Source of the DNA: Ilyonectria destructans
Lineage: Eukaryota; Ascomycota; Sordariomycetes; Hypocreales; Nectriaceae
Reading direction: 5' to 3'
Assembly: GCA_020740775.1 (NCBI GenBank)
Contig: JAHEWK010000008.1
Coordinates: forward strand, 1,984,001 to 2,048,000
Length of the DNA stretch: 64,000 nucleotides
The notes below the pieces were generated by a model. That model did no database searches and was not told the DNA's origin. It saw only the letters and a list, made by a program, of their open reading frames with translations. The translations under genes were made by a program, and so were the position numbers. This document shows positions 21,647 through 34,516 of this stretch, piece after piece (the first letter of the stretch is position 1; each line of letters starts with the position of its first letter).

Positions 21647-21710
21647 GCTACGGTCATATTGAGGATACTGAGCTATCACTTTTAGGAGCTTTATCTACTA
21701 GGCGCTCATC

Positions 21711-24114
21711 ATGGTCAAGTTACAGTTGATCGCGGCAGCTTTGGCGCTTTGCCAGCCAGGCTTTGCCGCTTCGGCGAAGTCCAAGGGAAGTCCTAAGCAG
21801 CGAGCTAAGGCCTTGCTTAAGAAGATGACCTGGGAGGAGAAGATTGCCCAAATGGGCGGTATTAGACGACTTCTAAAGTCGGGATCGGTTTTTGACGAGG
21901 CCAATTTTGAGAGCAGATACCAGTACCAACATGGAAACATTGGTGAGTGACGCTAACTCAAATATCATTCGATTGATATAATTGCTAACTTTGTCCTAGG
22001 TTTTGGGCCTATGTTCAACTGGGCTCTGGACGCTCTACCCATTGTCAATGAAATCCGCGAGAAAGAAATCAATAACAGTCGCCTCAACATCCCCTTTATC
22101 ACTATTACGGACTCCGTCAATGGTCTCTTCATCTCTGGCGGCACCGTGTTTCCTAGCAACCTCGGCATGTCCTCGACTTTCGACTTGCCTTTGTTCCAGG
22201 AGGTGACCGCCGCAATCCGTGACGAGCAACTTTCCCTGGGCGTCAACTGGGTCCTATCCCCTCCGCTTGATATTGGGTGGGAGCCTCGATACGGAAGAAT
22301 TGGTGAACTGTAAGTTTTTAATTATGAAAACCACTACTTGGGAAATTTCATGGCTGATATGATCGGTTTTCGTCAACAGCTATGGCGAGGATGCCTATCT
22401 TGTTGGAGAGTTTGGCCACAAGTACGTTAAGACAATGCAGGAAGCTGACGACAGCGGTAACATCAAGGTTGCCTGCACCATCAAGCACTTCGTTTACGGC
22501 GAGACGCGTGGCGGTGTCAACGCCGCCAGCCAGTATTCCGGCATCAACCACCTCTTCAACGACCAGCTACGCCCTTACATCCGCGCCCTCGAAGCCAATC
22601 CCCTAGCTCTCATGGTCTCTTACGCAACGGTCGACTTGGTGCCGATGTCCATGAACGAGTACATGATTCAGGACATCCTGCGCGGCAAGCTCGGGTTTGA
22701 GGGTGTTGTCATGTCTGACGCTGGGTCAATTCCTAACATGTACACCCAGTCGAAGGTGGCTACTTCGTATGAAGATGCTGCGTTGCAAGCACTTGAGGCC
22801 GGTCTCCAGATGGAGTTGAGCCCGGGACTTCCTGCAACATTCCCCATGCTCATCTCGAGCGTTGGCAACAAGAAGGTCGCCAACCTCATCGACGAGGCTG
22901 CTCTCAACATTCTAACACTTAAGATCGCGACCGGTATTTTCGATAATGCTCTTCCAGACGTCGACAAGGCAAATAAGACCCTTCGGGCTTCATCTCACCT
23001 CAAGCTCGCACGTACTGCAGCCAGGGAAAGCATTGTCCTGCTGAAGAACGACGGCATCTTGCCCACGGCACCCAAGAAGGTGGCGCTGTTGGGACCATTT
23101 GGTGATCTCCTCAACTTCGGTTCCTATGCCGCCATCAACGCCTCCAACCCCAGATGGGGCGACTCCCTTTACACGAGCCTCAAATCAGCCCTGGGTGCGG
23201 ATAACGTCGAGTTTGTTGCAGGAGTTGACCTCCTTGATACCACTGACGACAGCGGTATCCCCGACGCCGTCGCTGCGGCCAAGGATGCTGGCTTTGCTGT
23301 GCTTGTACTCGGCTCCCTCTCAGCTCCTATGGAAGACCCCCTGTTCAAGAAGCGAACTGACGGCGAGTTCTTCGCCCATGCTGACCTTGGGTTCCCTGGG
23401 CTCCAGCAGCAGCTCCTCGATGCCGTCCTCGATGCGGGTGTCCCAACGGTTCTTATCCTCACAGGTGGCCAGCCCTTTGTCCTCAACGACTCGACGCTAC
23501 GCTCTAACGCTATCTTGCACTCGCTCCTCGGCGGCGAATACACGAACCACGCCCTTGTCGAGGTCATCACTGGTGAAGTCAACCCCAGTGGCAAACTGAC
23601 TGTCAGCATGCCGCAACTGTCAGCTGCCGTGCCATCCTTCTACGACTACCTCCCCTCGGATGATTCTCCTGGTGGTGACTCTCGTTTGGGCTTCCACTCG
23701 GCGTGGCAGTGGCCGGTCCTGCAGCACGCCTCGCCTATGCCGTTCGGCTTTGGACTGAGCTACACCACGTTTGACATATCGACGCCGACAGCCCAGTACA
23801 AGAACGGCAAGGTCAGCATCAGCGTCACGGTTCAGAACACGGGTGATGTGGCTGGGAAAGAGGTCGTACAGGTGTACCACCGCCCCAACACAACTGTCGG
23901 CATCGAGTTCCCAGTGCGGCGGCTCGTGCGATTTGAGAAGGTCGCGCTCGAGGCTGGTGAGAGCAAAGAGGTTACGTTCTCAATACCGTACAAGGACCTG
24001 GGATATTACATCAATGCCAAGTTCAAGGTCCAGGATGGCCTTTACAATTTCTGGACAGGTTCGAGCTCGAGGGCGGAGGACCTAAAGGCGGTTAATGTAA
24101 CCGTGACCCTGTAG
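21711..24114 (+). CDS. Glycoside hydrolase family 3 (beta-glucosidase/beta-xylosidase type), secreted
   Basis: Three exons: join(21711..21942, 22000..22309, 22380..24114), 758 residues; introns of 57 and 70 bp with GTGAGT and GTAAGT donors. A short signal peptide (KLQLIAAALALCQPGFAA) is followed by the GH3 N-terminal barrel. The catalytic nucleophile is Asp294 in GVVMSDAGS. Substrate-binding KHF in CTIKHFVYGE is present. The GH3_C sandwich follows (ESIVLLKNDGILP, ALLGPFGD, ILTGGQPFVL, GKLTVSMP), and a fibronectin type III-like domain closes the protein (PFGFGLSYTTFD onward). The enzyme should release terminal beta-linked sugars outside the cell; specificity among glucose, xylose or amino sugars cannot be read. 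It follows the sulfatase in the same orientation and likely shares its control. Confidence 0.9.
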
Positions 24115-27100
24115 GGCACTTCCGCAGTTGTCTTAATTCTTGTACATATTTATTTGATCAATGCGGTAACATGATGTCGATACTTTGAAACTCTACCATC
24201 GTCAATTGACGAAATTTAGACACATTGTTTACATTTCAAACCGGAGCTTTGTTAATTAATGGGCTCGGCGCGTCGTCGACTAGGGTGAGAGAGCAGCTGA
24301 TACTTTGCCCATGTACGAGCATTGGGAGAAGGCTGGAAACCCCTGTGGCTGCACAGCAGTCTAACGGCCACACCGAGGACTCATGCAGGTCCTTGAACAA
24401 TTTTCTTGATCGAACCACATTTGAAGTTAGTGTTGTACAAGCCCATCATGTTACCGACGGGCCTATGGAATGTCTCCAAGCCAGGGTAGAGTCTTCCAAC
24501 GCCTCGCAGTCTCGATCCAGTCATCGGTAACAAAATCTACGTCCGAGCACTGGTCCCACCCTATTGTCTCCGGAGACATCGATTGCCATGGACTAGGTAA
24601 CCGAGGTCCACATAGAAAGTGTCCGCAAGAAAGTGTCCGCCCAAGCAACTTCAATTCAAATCTAATCAATGGCTCTGTGGAGAAAATTGGGGATCATACT
24701 GTACAATGAACCCATGGGAAGACGGGGAGGCCGTACCGCTCCTTCCTTATCTAGGCTTATGTTCTGGGCTCTGGAATGTCTTGATGCAACGGTTCTGAGC
24801 GGGAACTTGAATTAGAACCCGTCCCTTAGCCGCTGTGTGGAGTCTTAGTGATGCTAAGCATGTGTGCCGTTTTGTTTGGCCACAGAATAGGCAAGTCGCT
24901 GGAGACCGCCGAGCCCAGACACAGTTCACGGATGCAGCTGGGGCGTGACCGACTAAAGCCTCGCTCGTATTTGCGCTGGGCTGATTGGGATGGATGGCCC
25001 AGACCATTGAGAGATTTCTGGGCCAGCGTTTATGGCCAAAAGGGGGCGTCAGGGCTAAGAAGGCGACGAGGAGAGGAGGCGAAATCAAACGCGCAGGGAG
25101 GCCATCGGCCATCGGATGTCGCCACTCTTGGGACTGTTGCCATCTCAACGACCTGGGCCAATCTTGCTGCTCTCGAGGCAAGAGGACACATCAGGAAGTG
25201 TGGTATACACATTATGAGGTAATGGTTGACCATACAACGATCAGCTATCGTGCTGGCGGAGCGTCGGCGTCCAGGAAGAGCGGTTGGTCGGAAGTCGGTT
25301 ATTGGCTAGCCGAGATCCGAAGGAGGTTTGAGGGAAATGCGGGCTGAGGAGAATCTGGAAGCCTCGCAGGGAGAGGCAACGGTGCTTATCGACAGCCTGG
25401 TCTGTGGGAAAAGGGCTCCCGATGGCTCGAGACGGGGAGCACGATCATGACAACCATACGCGCGGCATGTTGGGCCATTCTCGATTCTCCCAAGGTCGGC
25501 CAAGTTGGGGGCGTCCATTGATGATATGGCGGTAGTCGGAGCGGGCGTCGGCCAATGACGCAGTGTGACGCTGCAAGGCGCAGGTGGGGCAGCGTGGCGT
25601 CCAGTGGGATGAGGCAGGTGACGCCCCCCCGACCAGCAAACTTCGGTTGGTCGCCGGCTCCCCAAGTTCCTGCCCCAACATGCTCTTCGGGTCGTCGGGG
25701 CACCGATAGCTCTGCGACCTAAGGCATTATATTCATGTACAAAAAGCACAAAAAGTACGTACCGCAGCTGGTCTTGTCGCTATTTAACTTAGTCCAGCTC
25801 CGCTAGCTGGCCTGGCCCATGGCACCACACTGACAGGGCTTGGCCCCGGAACGGGCGTCGCTTCTCGGTGCGGCCTCGTTCTTATTGGCATCCCCCGGAT
25901 TTTTGCAGTTGTCGATTGCAGAGACGCAGAAACAGGCCGTGGCGGGCGACATGTGTGCGAACTTTGCCACGCTGTTGGGAGAGGAGAAACCGCGGCATTC
26001 ACCGCATGGGAAGAAGAGGGGCGGACGATTGCGGGGCACACCCAGCTCTAGGTGAGAGAGGTGTAGAAAGGATCCTGTCGCTCGACACATATCATGCATT
26101 TGCCATCGGTGTGTGCTGGTGAGTGACCGCTGATTCGTACGTGCAACCGGCACGGCCAGATGCATTTGCTTGGCTTGGGCGTCTGTACGCAGCAGGTGCC
26201 GGTGCCTGTGCCTGTGCCTGGCTGGTGCCCACGAGACATGTTACCCCAAGCGATCCCGCCGTCGAGAGTCAAACGCGATGCAACAATAACCTCATTGTCT
26301 TCGCTCGCGGTTCCACCCGGCCGTGCGTCGGTGTGGTTTATTTCCAGGCTGTGTGGCTGACTCGCGGCTAAACGATCTAGATCGAGGCGTCGCTCCCTAT
26401 CGCTTGCTACTCACTCGACGGCACTCCCCTTTGGGCCCTTTGGGTGGCTCACGATGCTCGCCTCAAGACTCAATTAACAAAGACCCGGAACTTCCCAGCG
26501 TCGTTCCACACATCTCGGTCCCATGGCCCGGCGCAAGCAGTCAGCAAAGAGTTTTCCCATTGCCCGCTTGGCAGCCAGACAGCTCAGCCTATGGGGGCGA
26601 CCGATCTCCGCCAAGAGCGTATGGCTTGCTGCGCGGCCCACGCTAACCAACGTCCGCCCTTGTTCCATTCATTTTCTACCCGGGTCAGGTGGAAAGAGAG
26701 AGATACGGGCATGAGCATGGGCATGGTCTGATCGTCATACACGGGGAGTGCGCGCCCATGTCGTTAACATCTCCGGGTCGTCGGGCTGCCAGACATTGGC
26801 CCAAACGTGACGCAAAAAACACGTTTTTATTTGAGTTGCTTGCTCATAATGTACTGATACATGCGCTCTTGTGATCATGCATTTGAGCGGCCTGGGTGTT
26901 AATGGGCGGGGCTCTTGTGTGGACGGACTGGCTCAGTGGAGCTGACCTCGCCCCGGGGGCCGGAGCACCCCCCGCCAACGCACCTACCCAAATAGTTACT
27001 GCGTGACGGAGTGGCAGGTGCGCTCGGTGGGCGGTCCCCTCCCCGCCGTCATTTTCCATGATGGGGGGGTGAGAAAGTGCGACTGCGCCGCGCCTGCTAA

Positions 27101-27385
27101 TTACTGCAACCGGTCCCTGCTGGCCATTCCGGTCCCAGTTTTCCCACCTCCGCCAACTTTGACTCCCACCATTATCACCACCGACCATTATCACCACCGA
27201 CTCTCCGACTCACCACCGCTGCTGCACCGCCAAACTTGCCTGCTGCTCTTTCCCTCGGCCTCCTCGCTGCTCGCCCCATGGCCCCCGTCGAGGTCTCTCT
27301 TGGTGGATTACTCCTTTTCCTCATCTCCGGCCTCGGCTCCTGCCCCCGGGTCCCTCGATGAGCCTCCCGCGCGTCCGCCGCTGCC
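24115..27385. other. Long intergenic region before the second double-cluster regulator
   Basis: 3.3 kb without a convincing gene. Overlapping GC-rich ORFs on both strands show no motif. A small tandem repeat of GTGCCT units lies near 26197..26220, and a duplicated GAAAGTGTCCGC near 24614..24640. The last 300 bp are C/T-rich on the plus strand, as expected for the 5' leader of the gene at 27386. Confidence 0.5.
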
Positions 27386-29727
27386 ATGGATCTCGCTCCC
27401 TCTACCGGCGACAACCCGAACAGCCTCATCTCCAACCTCGACCACCAAAACATCCCTTCACCAGCACCTATCACTCCGGCTACTAACAATGGCCAACTGG
27501 CCATCTCCCAGCCGGCCTCTCACGCCAATTCTCCCGACCGCAAGCCCAAGAAGTCGTCCCTAACCTGCACCACATGTCGCGCCCGCAAGGTCCGCTGCAA
27601 CGGTGCCCGCGACGTCTGCTCTAACTGCGAGCGTCTCGGGTTTCCCTGTTCCTATGATGAAGCCGACCCTTCCACAATGTCCGGCGCCTTGCCGCGCCGT
27701 CGCGTCCGCCAGGCCTGCCTGAGCTGCCATAGCCGCAAGGCCCGATGTTCCGGTCATATGCCCGCCTGCGAGCGATGTCGCATCCAAGGGATCGAATGTG
27801 TCTATCGGCCCAGCAAGCGAGCCCGCATCGCCGTGCGAACCGACGGCCGAAGTCCCCAGAGCCAAGATGGCGAACGGGACGACGCCCACAATGATAGCGA
27901 CCCGGGACTGACCGACCCGACTAGCACCGCTACTCCTAACGCTTATACTCATGATACGTAGGTCCAACTATATCGAGTTGACATGAGCCCCGACTAACGC
28001 AAGTACGCAGCCCCTACCCCGATGAATCTTTCGACGCCCTGATAGGACGCACCTTCGATCAATTCTTCCGCCATGTCCACCATATTCCAATGTTCTCCTT
28101 TCTGCATCGAGCATCCCTGATGGAGCGTTATCACTCAGGCAAGGTCGAGAAGGCACTCCTCCTCGCACTCGTAGGAATCACTTCGTATCTTACCGACATG
28201 GGCCCAGGGATGCGCGAATATGGTGAAAGGTGCATCGACGATGCCGAGGGCTTCATCTTTGCCGAGTACAATCGCCCGACCACCATCAAGGTCCAGGCAC
28301 TGGTTCTAATAATCAAGCATCGTATCCTCGGGAAAAGGTCTCCCAGCGCATTCATGCTGTTGAGCATTGCCTCTCGCTATGCCTCGGCCCTTCGCCTGAA
28401 CCACGAAGCCCCAAATCTATGCTTCCTTGCACAAGAATCACGGAGGAGACTGATGTGGGCACTATACTGCGTGGACTCGAGCATCTCAGGGGGATATCGC
28501 GATTACTCGCTTTGGGCGGCTGATAGGATACATGTCGGACTGCCTTGCAACGAGCGCAACTTTGAATTCGATCTGCCCCAGTCCACCGAGAGGCTCATGC
28601 ACAACCCCGACGCCCCTCATGTCGAAGATGTCGGGAGCTTGGCGCTTCACATCCGAATACAACACATGCGGCGGAGAATCATGGAATTTACCAGGCGAGT
28701 CGTTCTCAGCCGCAACATCAAGGCCGACGAGCTCCAGGCTGGTATCTGGGGCCTGCACAAAGACCTCGCCGATTTCGCTTCCCACCTGCCGACCTCCTTC
28801 CAGTTCTCTGAGAGCTCCCTGCGGTTACGCGCTTACTCTCCTCGAATATGCATCTTTGTCATGATCCATGTCTGGTGGCGACAATGCCACTGCGACTTAT
28901 ATCGTCTGGCCCTTGTGGGGATGCGAGAAGCCCTACCTCGTTCTGCCATTGTCAACCTCGATGAAGCTTTCGTGAACCACTGCCAACAACAATGTGTCGA
29001 GCACTCTCTTGCCATGGCCAATATCTTTGCATCAATGCAAAAGCTCAACGCGAAACCAGTGGCGGATTTAGACCTGGCGGTATGCGCATATCAGTGCGCG
29101 CGAGTACTGACGTACGCATACCACACAAATGGACCCAAATACGATTTAACCGGCGACGCTGTCGTGGATCGTGCAAAGGTTTGCCTTTATACGATCAAGG
29201 AGTGTTGCGTGGGAAAGACGGCCGATGGTATCAAGGCCGACTTGGAAAAACTCATTGCTCACGGAATCAAGACAACACCGTCGACCCCAGATGGACAGAT
29301 GTCGATAGATAATGGATTCCCTCAACAGTCTCTCCTCAAATCCGTCTCGATGCCAGGCATCCATGAGTTGAACGAGTCATCGCAGTTTGGCTCCATGGGT
29401 CCGATGTCCCTAGGACCCATGACCGATTCGACATTCCCTCCCTCCCTCGTCGCCGATCCGTGGGCGCCCGAAAGTCAAGTGTCCCCAGACCTGGTACAAC
29501 CACCTGCCGATGTCCAGGTAACCAACAAGACCAACACGACAATGCCCGAAATTGTCTCTCGTCCAGAGTTTGGCGTCTCGGAACTGAACAACGCGTACGA
29601 AGGTGGATTAGAAGGTCTAGGTCTCGAAAACAGTGTGGATTATGGGATGGGACTGGACCAGAACTTGTGGATACCGAGTAACGACTGGCTTGGGGTGGAG
29701 TCTCTTAATGGGGGCGTTGGGGCTTGA
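27386..29727 (+). CDS. Transcription factor with two tandem Zn(II)2Cys6 clusters, paralogue of the gene at 16523
   Basis: Two exons: join(27386..27957, 28011..29727), 762 residues; the 53-bp intron has a GACTAAC branch. The clusters are C61, C64, C71, C78, C81, C88 and C111, C114, C121, C128, C131, C138, each with x2-x6-x6-x2-x6 spacing, joined by a 22-residue linker with a basic PRRRVRQ patch. A Pro/Ser-rich N-terminus precedes them. The middle region is fungal_trans-like (SRYASALRLNHEAP, QESRRRLMWALYCVDSS, WWRQCHCDLYRLAL). The same order and motifs occur in the regulator at 16523, but here no intron splits a cluster. The C-terminal 150 residues are acidic and Ser/Pro-rich and may activate transcription. 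It is probably nuclear; targets are unknown, though nearness to the GH3/sulfatase group is suggestive. Confidence 0.86.
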
Positions 29728-30731
29728 ACTGGACCGAACCGATTACAACAAGAGGAGCAGCAACACGATTCAAGGATTCAGAGCTACACCCACTCGACGA
29801 GGACTGGAGAACCTTGGCTAGGTGATAAACCACGTGTCGGGTGAGAGCACCAGAGTCTAGAGCACGAAGCGACCACTCCGACGCGAAAATCAAAGCACCA
29901 ATTCAAAATATGCGAAACACGATCGAGAACCCAACCGTCGAATCTCAAGCCGACACACGGAAAGACCATGGGTCAGAATCACCATCACTCGAATTTGTGG
30001 TCCGGACTTGGAGGCAAACGGGCCGTGCTGGCTGAGATGGGTTCGAGGTCGCTAGAAACCCTTCAAGCCACCCACTAGGCTCACAGCAAGCCTCAAACCC
30101 CAATGTCGGCAAAACGTGGATTTGGTAATCGAACAACTCGTAATGGCGAGGTGAAAATAGGAAGGCTAGAGCTGGAGGCGCGAGGGTACATATAGTGAAG
30201 GAATGAGGATGAGAGAAAGTGTTCATGGGCCACGAGGAAGTGACGGCGCCAAGTGTGAAGGGAACCATGACGATCTAAGCAGTCGGCCTGATCATGCCCG
30301 ACACGATACCCAGTGATGTGATACGACATGACACGACGGTCTAGAAACATATTTATGTACATGCATGTATAGCAAAGCAATTAAAAATCAATTAAGCAGG
30401 CATATTAGCAACTTAATCACCTCCCGGTTTAGCAGGAGTACTAATCATGTCATCAGTGTGAAGCGTTGATTATGTATGGTCCTGCGGTTTCTTTTAGTTC
30501 GTTGATTGCACATGTGAAAATCGTCAAAATAACCCCGAGTGCGCCAACCGAGGTGGGAGACACAGCAAGCAACCGACGTGAAAAACAAAGACGAGACAAT
30601 ATGTCAGTCGTGATAGGAACATGCCAGCCCCATACCACAACCCCCAAACAATTGTGAACCAGGCCTCCCGATCAAACAAAAGCAAGAGTTGCGACCATGG
30701 ACAACGTTGCAGGTGGGCGCCACAGTTCCAT
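29728..30731. other. Convergent 3' intergenic region
   Basis: 1 kb between the stop codons of the regulator and the PARP gene. Short ORFs only, none recognisable. Confidence 0.5.
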
Positions 30732-33148
30732 CTACATCTTGACACGGAGGAGGTACCGAAGCTTAACCTGGGCGACATCATAGACGATGTACTCATTGTA
30801 GTAGAGGCCAGCACCTTGTACATTCGTTTGTCCAGGCTTGATGGTGGTGTCGGGCTGTGATGGGTTAGTATCAACTATTTTATTGGAGGTGGCGTTGGGT
30901 GAGATCTTACCATCTTGATGCCCTTGAGGCTGTCATGCGCGATGCTGGCGTCAACCCACTTGCTGGGACCCATGCTGCCCTGACCCCAGGTACTGTACAT
31001 GCCATTCTTCTTGGCATCCTCACCCGCGTTGTAGCTGGCGTTAGTAAGTTCCTGCATGGGGTCACCCAGCTCGGCCTCGCAGAGGAGAAGCAGTGCCTCG
31101 CCTTTGGAAATGTGCGATGCGCAGTAACCAGCGGACTTGGATGACATATCGGCGAGGTAGATACCCTTGCCGAACATGTAACCTGACACCGGAGCCTCAG
31201 GGGGGGCAATTCGTAGACCTTGGCTGAGGATACCACCAAAGTTCGTGCATCGGGAGCCGTGCCAGAGGAGGCGACGGTCCGAGTCGATCTTGGTATAAGG
31301 GGATTCGTCAAAGCGCTTCGTCTCGCCTTGGCGCTCAATTCGGAAGATATCCTTGACCTGGTAACTCACGTTGTGTGTGGAACCGCGGGACTCGTTCAGG
31401 TAGCTGGAGAGATGAGTGAACTCATTGCTGTCGTGCTTCAAAGGCGTCATCTCCTCGAGGCCAAGACCCTGGAAGTGCCGGTCAATGGGATGGATGGTAT
31501 CTCTTGTCTTGCGGTCAATCTTCATGATATCGGCAGCATCCTTCATGTCTGACAAGCTCTCCAGAAGCTCTATTTCCTTCTTGAGCATCGCGTCAGTTTG
31601 GATGATTGGGGGACGACTGCGACCAAATGCATGGGGAATGAAAGAGTAGTAGGTGTTGGAAAGATGCTCGGTAGCAGAGGCTATGTCTGTGTCCCACTTG
31701 CTCGCAGCAAGGGTGGGATCATCCATGAGGGCAGCAAGATCCTTGAGCTGCTGGAAACCACGCGTAATGGTTGCCTTACTGAGCTTGCCCAGGGGAAGCT
31801 TGTTGGCGTCATAGTTAAGGGAAGTCATGGTGTCTTTGAAGAATTGTTGGTTGAAGATGAGTTCCATCAACTCCCTGACAGGTTTCTCAAGGGTGCATTC
31901 AGGTGGGGGGGCAGACTCCTCCTCATCGCCATCCTCTTTCTTCACAGGTTTGGCGTCATCTTCATCCTCGTCGTCGTCGTCGTCGGGGTTGTAGCTGCGC
32001 TCCACAAAGGCATACTTTCCAGGCTTAGGGTCGCCACCACGCTTATCCCAAGGCAGACCTGACTTGTCTTTGAACTTCTTTTCAAAGTTCTTGATGGCAT
32101 CAGCCAGTGTGCCATTGCCCAAGGCGACGCCAGTGCCGGGTTCACCAACGCGGCCCCATCGAGTCCAAGCCTTGAATGTCTTGGACTTGGGCTCCTCCAG
32201 AACCTATTGGAACGAGTTAGCCTTTGCCCTGAAGTGATTAAAGGTTAAGACAGGGGCACTGACCTGGATGCGGTAGAATTTGTTGTTGTTGTTGGATGAG
32301 TTAGACTGATTCAACGAAGCGTCATAGATGAGGCCGGAACTCGGGTCCACATGGACTTGGTATGTGGGAAGCGTACAGAATTCATCAAGGGGAATGGCGA
32401 TGCCCTTCTTCTTGATGAACTGCCCTTCAGCCACGATCTTTTCTTCTTCGAGGTCCTCCTCGGGCTCATCTTTGACCGCGGCCTTTGCCTTGGAAGCTTT
32501 GGTGGCCTTGGTGGCCTTGGCGGCCTTGGGCGCAGCGGCCTTGGTAGCTTTGGTAGTTTTAGGCGCGGTCTTGGGCTGATCTTTTTCCTCTTCCTCTTCC
32601 TCTTCCTCCTCATCGTCAGCTTTGGCAGCCTTTGTGGCTTTGGTAGCCTTCGTGGCCTTGGAGGCAGTGGCTCTAGAAGCTCTGGCTTTCTTGGCCTTGG
32701 GTTGAACTTCTTCCTCTGCCTCCTCTTCTTCCTCCTCCTCATCGGCCTTGGCAGCGACAGCAGACCTCTTCTTTGAGGCTCCGTTGGTGGAAGCCTTTGA
32801 CTTGGTGCCATTTGCTTGCTTAGCTCCCCAAGTGTAACCATCGACACTGAGCTTCTTCTTCTCAGAGTCAACATCGAGAATCCACTGTGGATTCACGAGG
32901 GGCAGGTCCTTGGCTTTCGCCGCGGCGATCTTTGTGGTTCCGGCTTCAAAGTCATCCTCAGTGCAGATGACGTGCGTCGTAGCCTTGGTGACGCTTTTGG
33001 TAACGGTGCCACCGTGTAACCGGATGAAGGCCTCAAGGGAGCCGTGGTTGTGGGCAATGGCGTCAAACTTGCCGCTGAGGGCGATGGCGCAGCCGTCCAA
33101 GGGCGGATCAGCGGGGGGTGCCGCTGCGGCTTTGCGTCTGGGAGGCAT
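30732..33148 (-). CDS. Poly(ADP-ribose) polymerase (BRCT-WGR-PARP)
   Basis: Three exons: complement(join(30732..30854, 30911..32203, 32264..33148)), 766 residues; introns of 56 and 60 bp. Domain order: BRCT near residues 18 to 105 (CAIALSGKFDA, GGTVTKSVTKATTHVI, PLVNPQWILD); a long Lys/Ala and Glu-rich linker; a WGR domain with WTRWGRVGEPG near 308; the helical PARP regulatory domain; and the catalytic domain. The H-Y-E triad is His610 (LLWHGSR), Tyr644 (GKGIYLAD) and Glu747 (YYNEYIVYD), so polymer-forming activity is expected. The protein ends LRYLLRVKM like other PARPs. It should act in the nucleus on DNA breaks, using NAD+. The zinc fingers of animal PARP1 are missing, as is usual in fungi, and BRCT stands first. 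The frame is open to 33184 but MPPRRK at 33148 is the natural start. Confidence 0.93.
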
Positions 33149-34516
33149 TTTTGAGTGAGGAGATGAGGTGGAGGGTGAGAACAAAGGGGGAGAAGTTGCG
33201 AGGTTGAGAGGTTAAGTTGAACGCGACAGGTGAGGTGAGATGACCTGAGCTGGGACGAGACGGCCTGGTTGTTTGTTGATATGTGTTAGTGAACAGCCGG
33301 GATTAAATTAGGGGGCTGTGGCAGTCGGGACCTCGCCAAATAAACTAACAACAGCAGGCGGGCACAGCGCAATTTGGTGGAGATGCGCGGCCAACAGGTT
33401 TGGCGACCAAATGTAGTAATCGCCGGGAGAAGAAGACACGACAGCGTCAATTGGCGACGGGCGGAGACGGTGAGACGAAAATGGGTGGGTAAGAAAGGGT
33501 GATGAGGCGATGGTGAAGAGGGAGAGGGGGAGAATCTGTGGTTTGGGCAAGAGGGAAAAGAAGGATGCCGCCTTCCGTTTTATGAACGAGCAGCCCAGTG
33601 CCAACGGATGTACTCCAAGTACCGTCAGCTGAAGGCATCTCCCCCCGCTCCTTCCCACCACCGTCACACCTGGGCGCATTACCCTAGCTCCAGTGGTTCC
33701 GGGCCCCAGCTTTGCGCGAGCTCTCCAGGCACCAGCGGGGCACGGCGCGCGCCAAAATGGCTGGTTGCGGGCTCCGAGGCAGGCACGACCGTGGCGCGAC
33801 ATCACGTGGCGGCCAAATGCCCCAGCACCACCCGTTATTGCTGCGTCTGGGATGCAACCAGCGCTGGACGATGGGGCCCTGCTGCCTGCTTTTCAGAGTC
33901 ATTGACTGTGATGCCTCGAATTTCGGGGCTACTGGAAGGTTGTACATGGCGACAACGCAAATCCCTGCTTAGGGATGGTCCCGACTGACCGCTGTTGCCA
34001 TTCAATGGCACGGATGGTTTCACGTCGTCCTGGAGATCCAACAATCGGTAAACCAACACACGAGCCAATGCCTAATGTATTCTGCCGTAAAGTGACATCG
34101 GAGTGCATCATTTATTACTCTTTGTATCAGATGTTACTCCTAACCCTTACTGCTTTCCCAAAGGATAGGGTAGCTTAGGCGCTGCAGATTAGGGCCTTCA
34201 GGGCTCAAAGGAGCAGTGCTGACAGCTAGAAATTTATTCCATAGAGGTTATAGGGCACTAAGAGCGCTAAAGATCAGGGCCTTTAACGGTTTTAGGGCGT
34301 AGGGGACCCCTTTACGCTGGATTATGGTAATCCAGTCCAGACGATCAGGCCCTTGTTTCTTAGGGTATTTCAACAAAAAGGCAGAAACAACGACAAAGGC
34401 GAAAAGGAGAAAGAATAACTCGATCCGAGTCTTAGGCTAATAAACGCCCCCAAACACCTGACGGAAACGGGTTGGTAACCCAATCGAGCCATTGCCCATG
34501 GCTTCCAACTTCCCCG
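33149..34516. other. Intergenic region upstream of PARP
   Basis: 1.37 kb. Purine-rich on the plus strand near 33430..33560, i.e. a CT-rich PARP promoter. Around 34180..34340 several scattered AGGGC-like units occur (AGGGCCTTCAGGGCT, CAGGGCCTTTAACGG, TTAGGGCGTAGGGG), possibly a decayed repeat. No gene is seen. Confidence 0.45.

Larger units (their letters stand above)
21029..21710. promoter_or_regulatory. GH3 promoter region
   Basis: 682 bp containing the shared 10-mer, a CGG-N4-CCG pair and a TATA-like box close to the GH3 start. No gene is seen. Confidence 0.45.
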
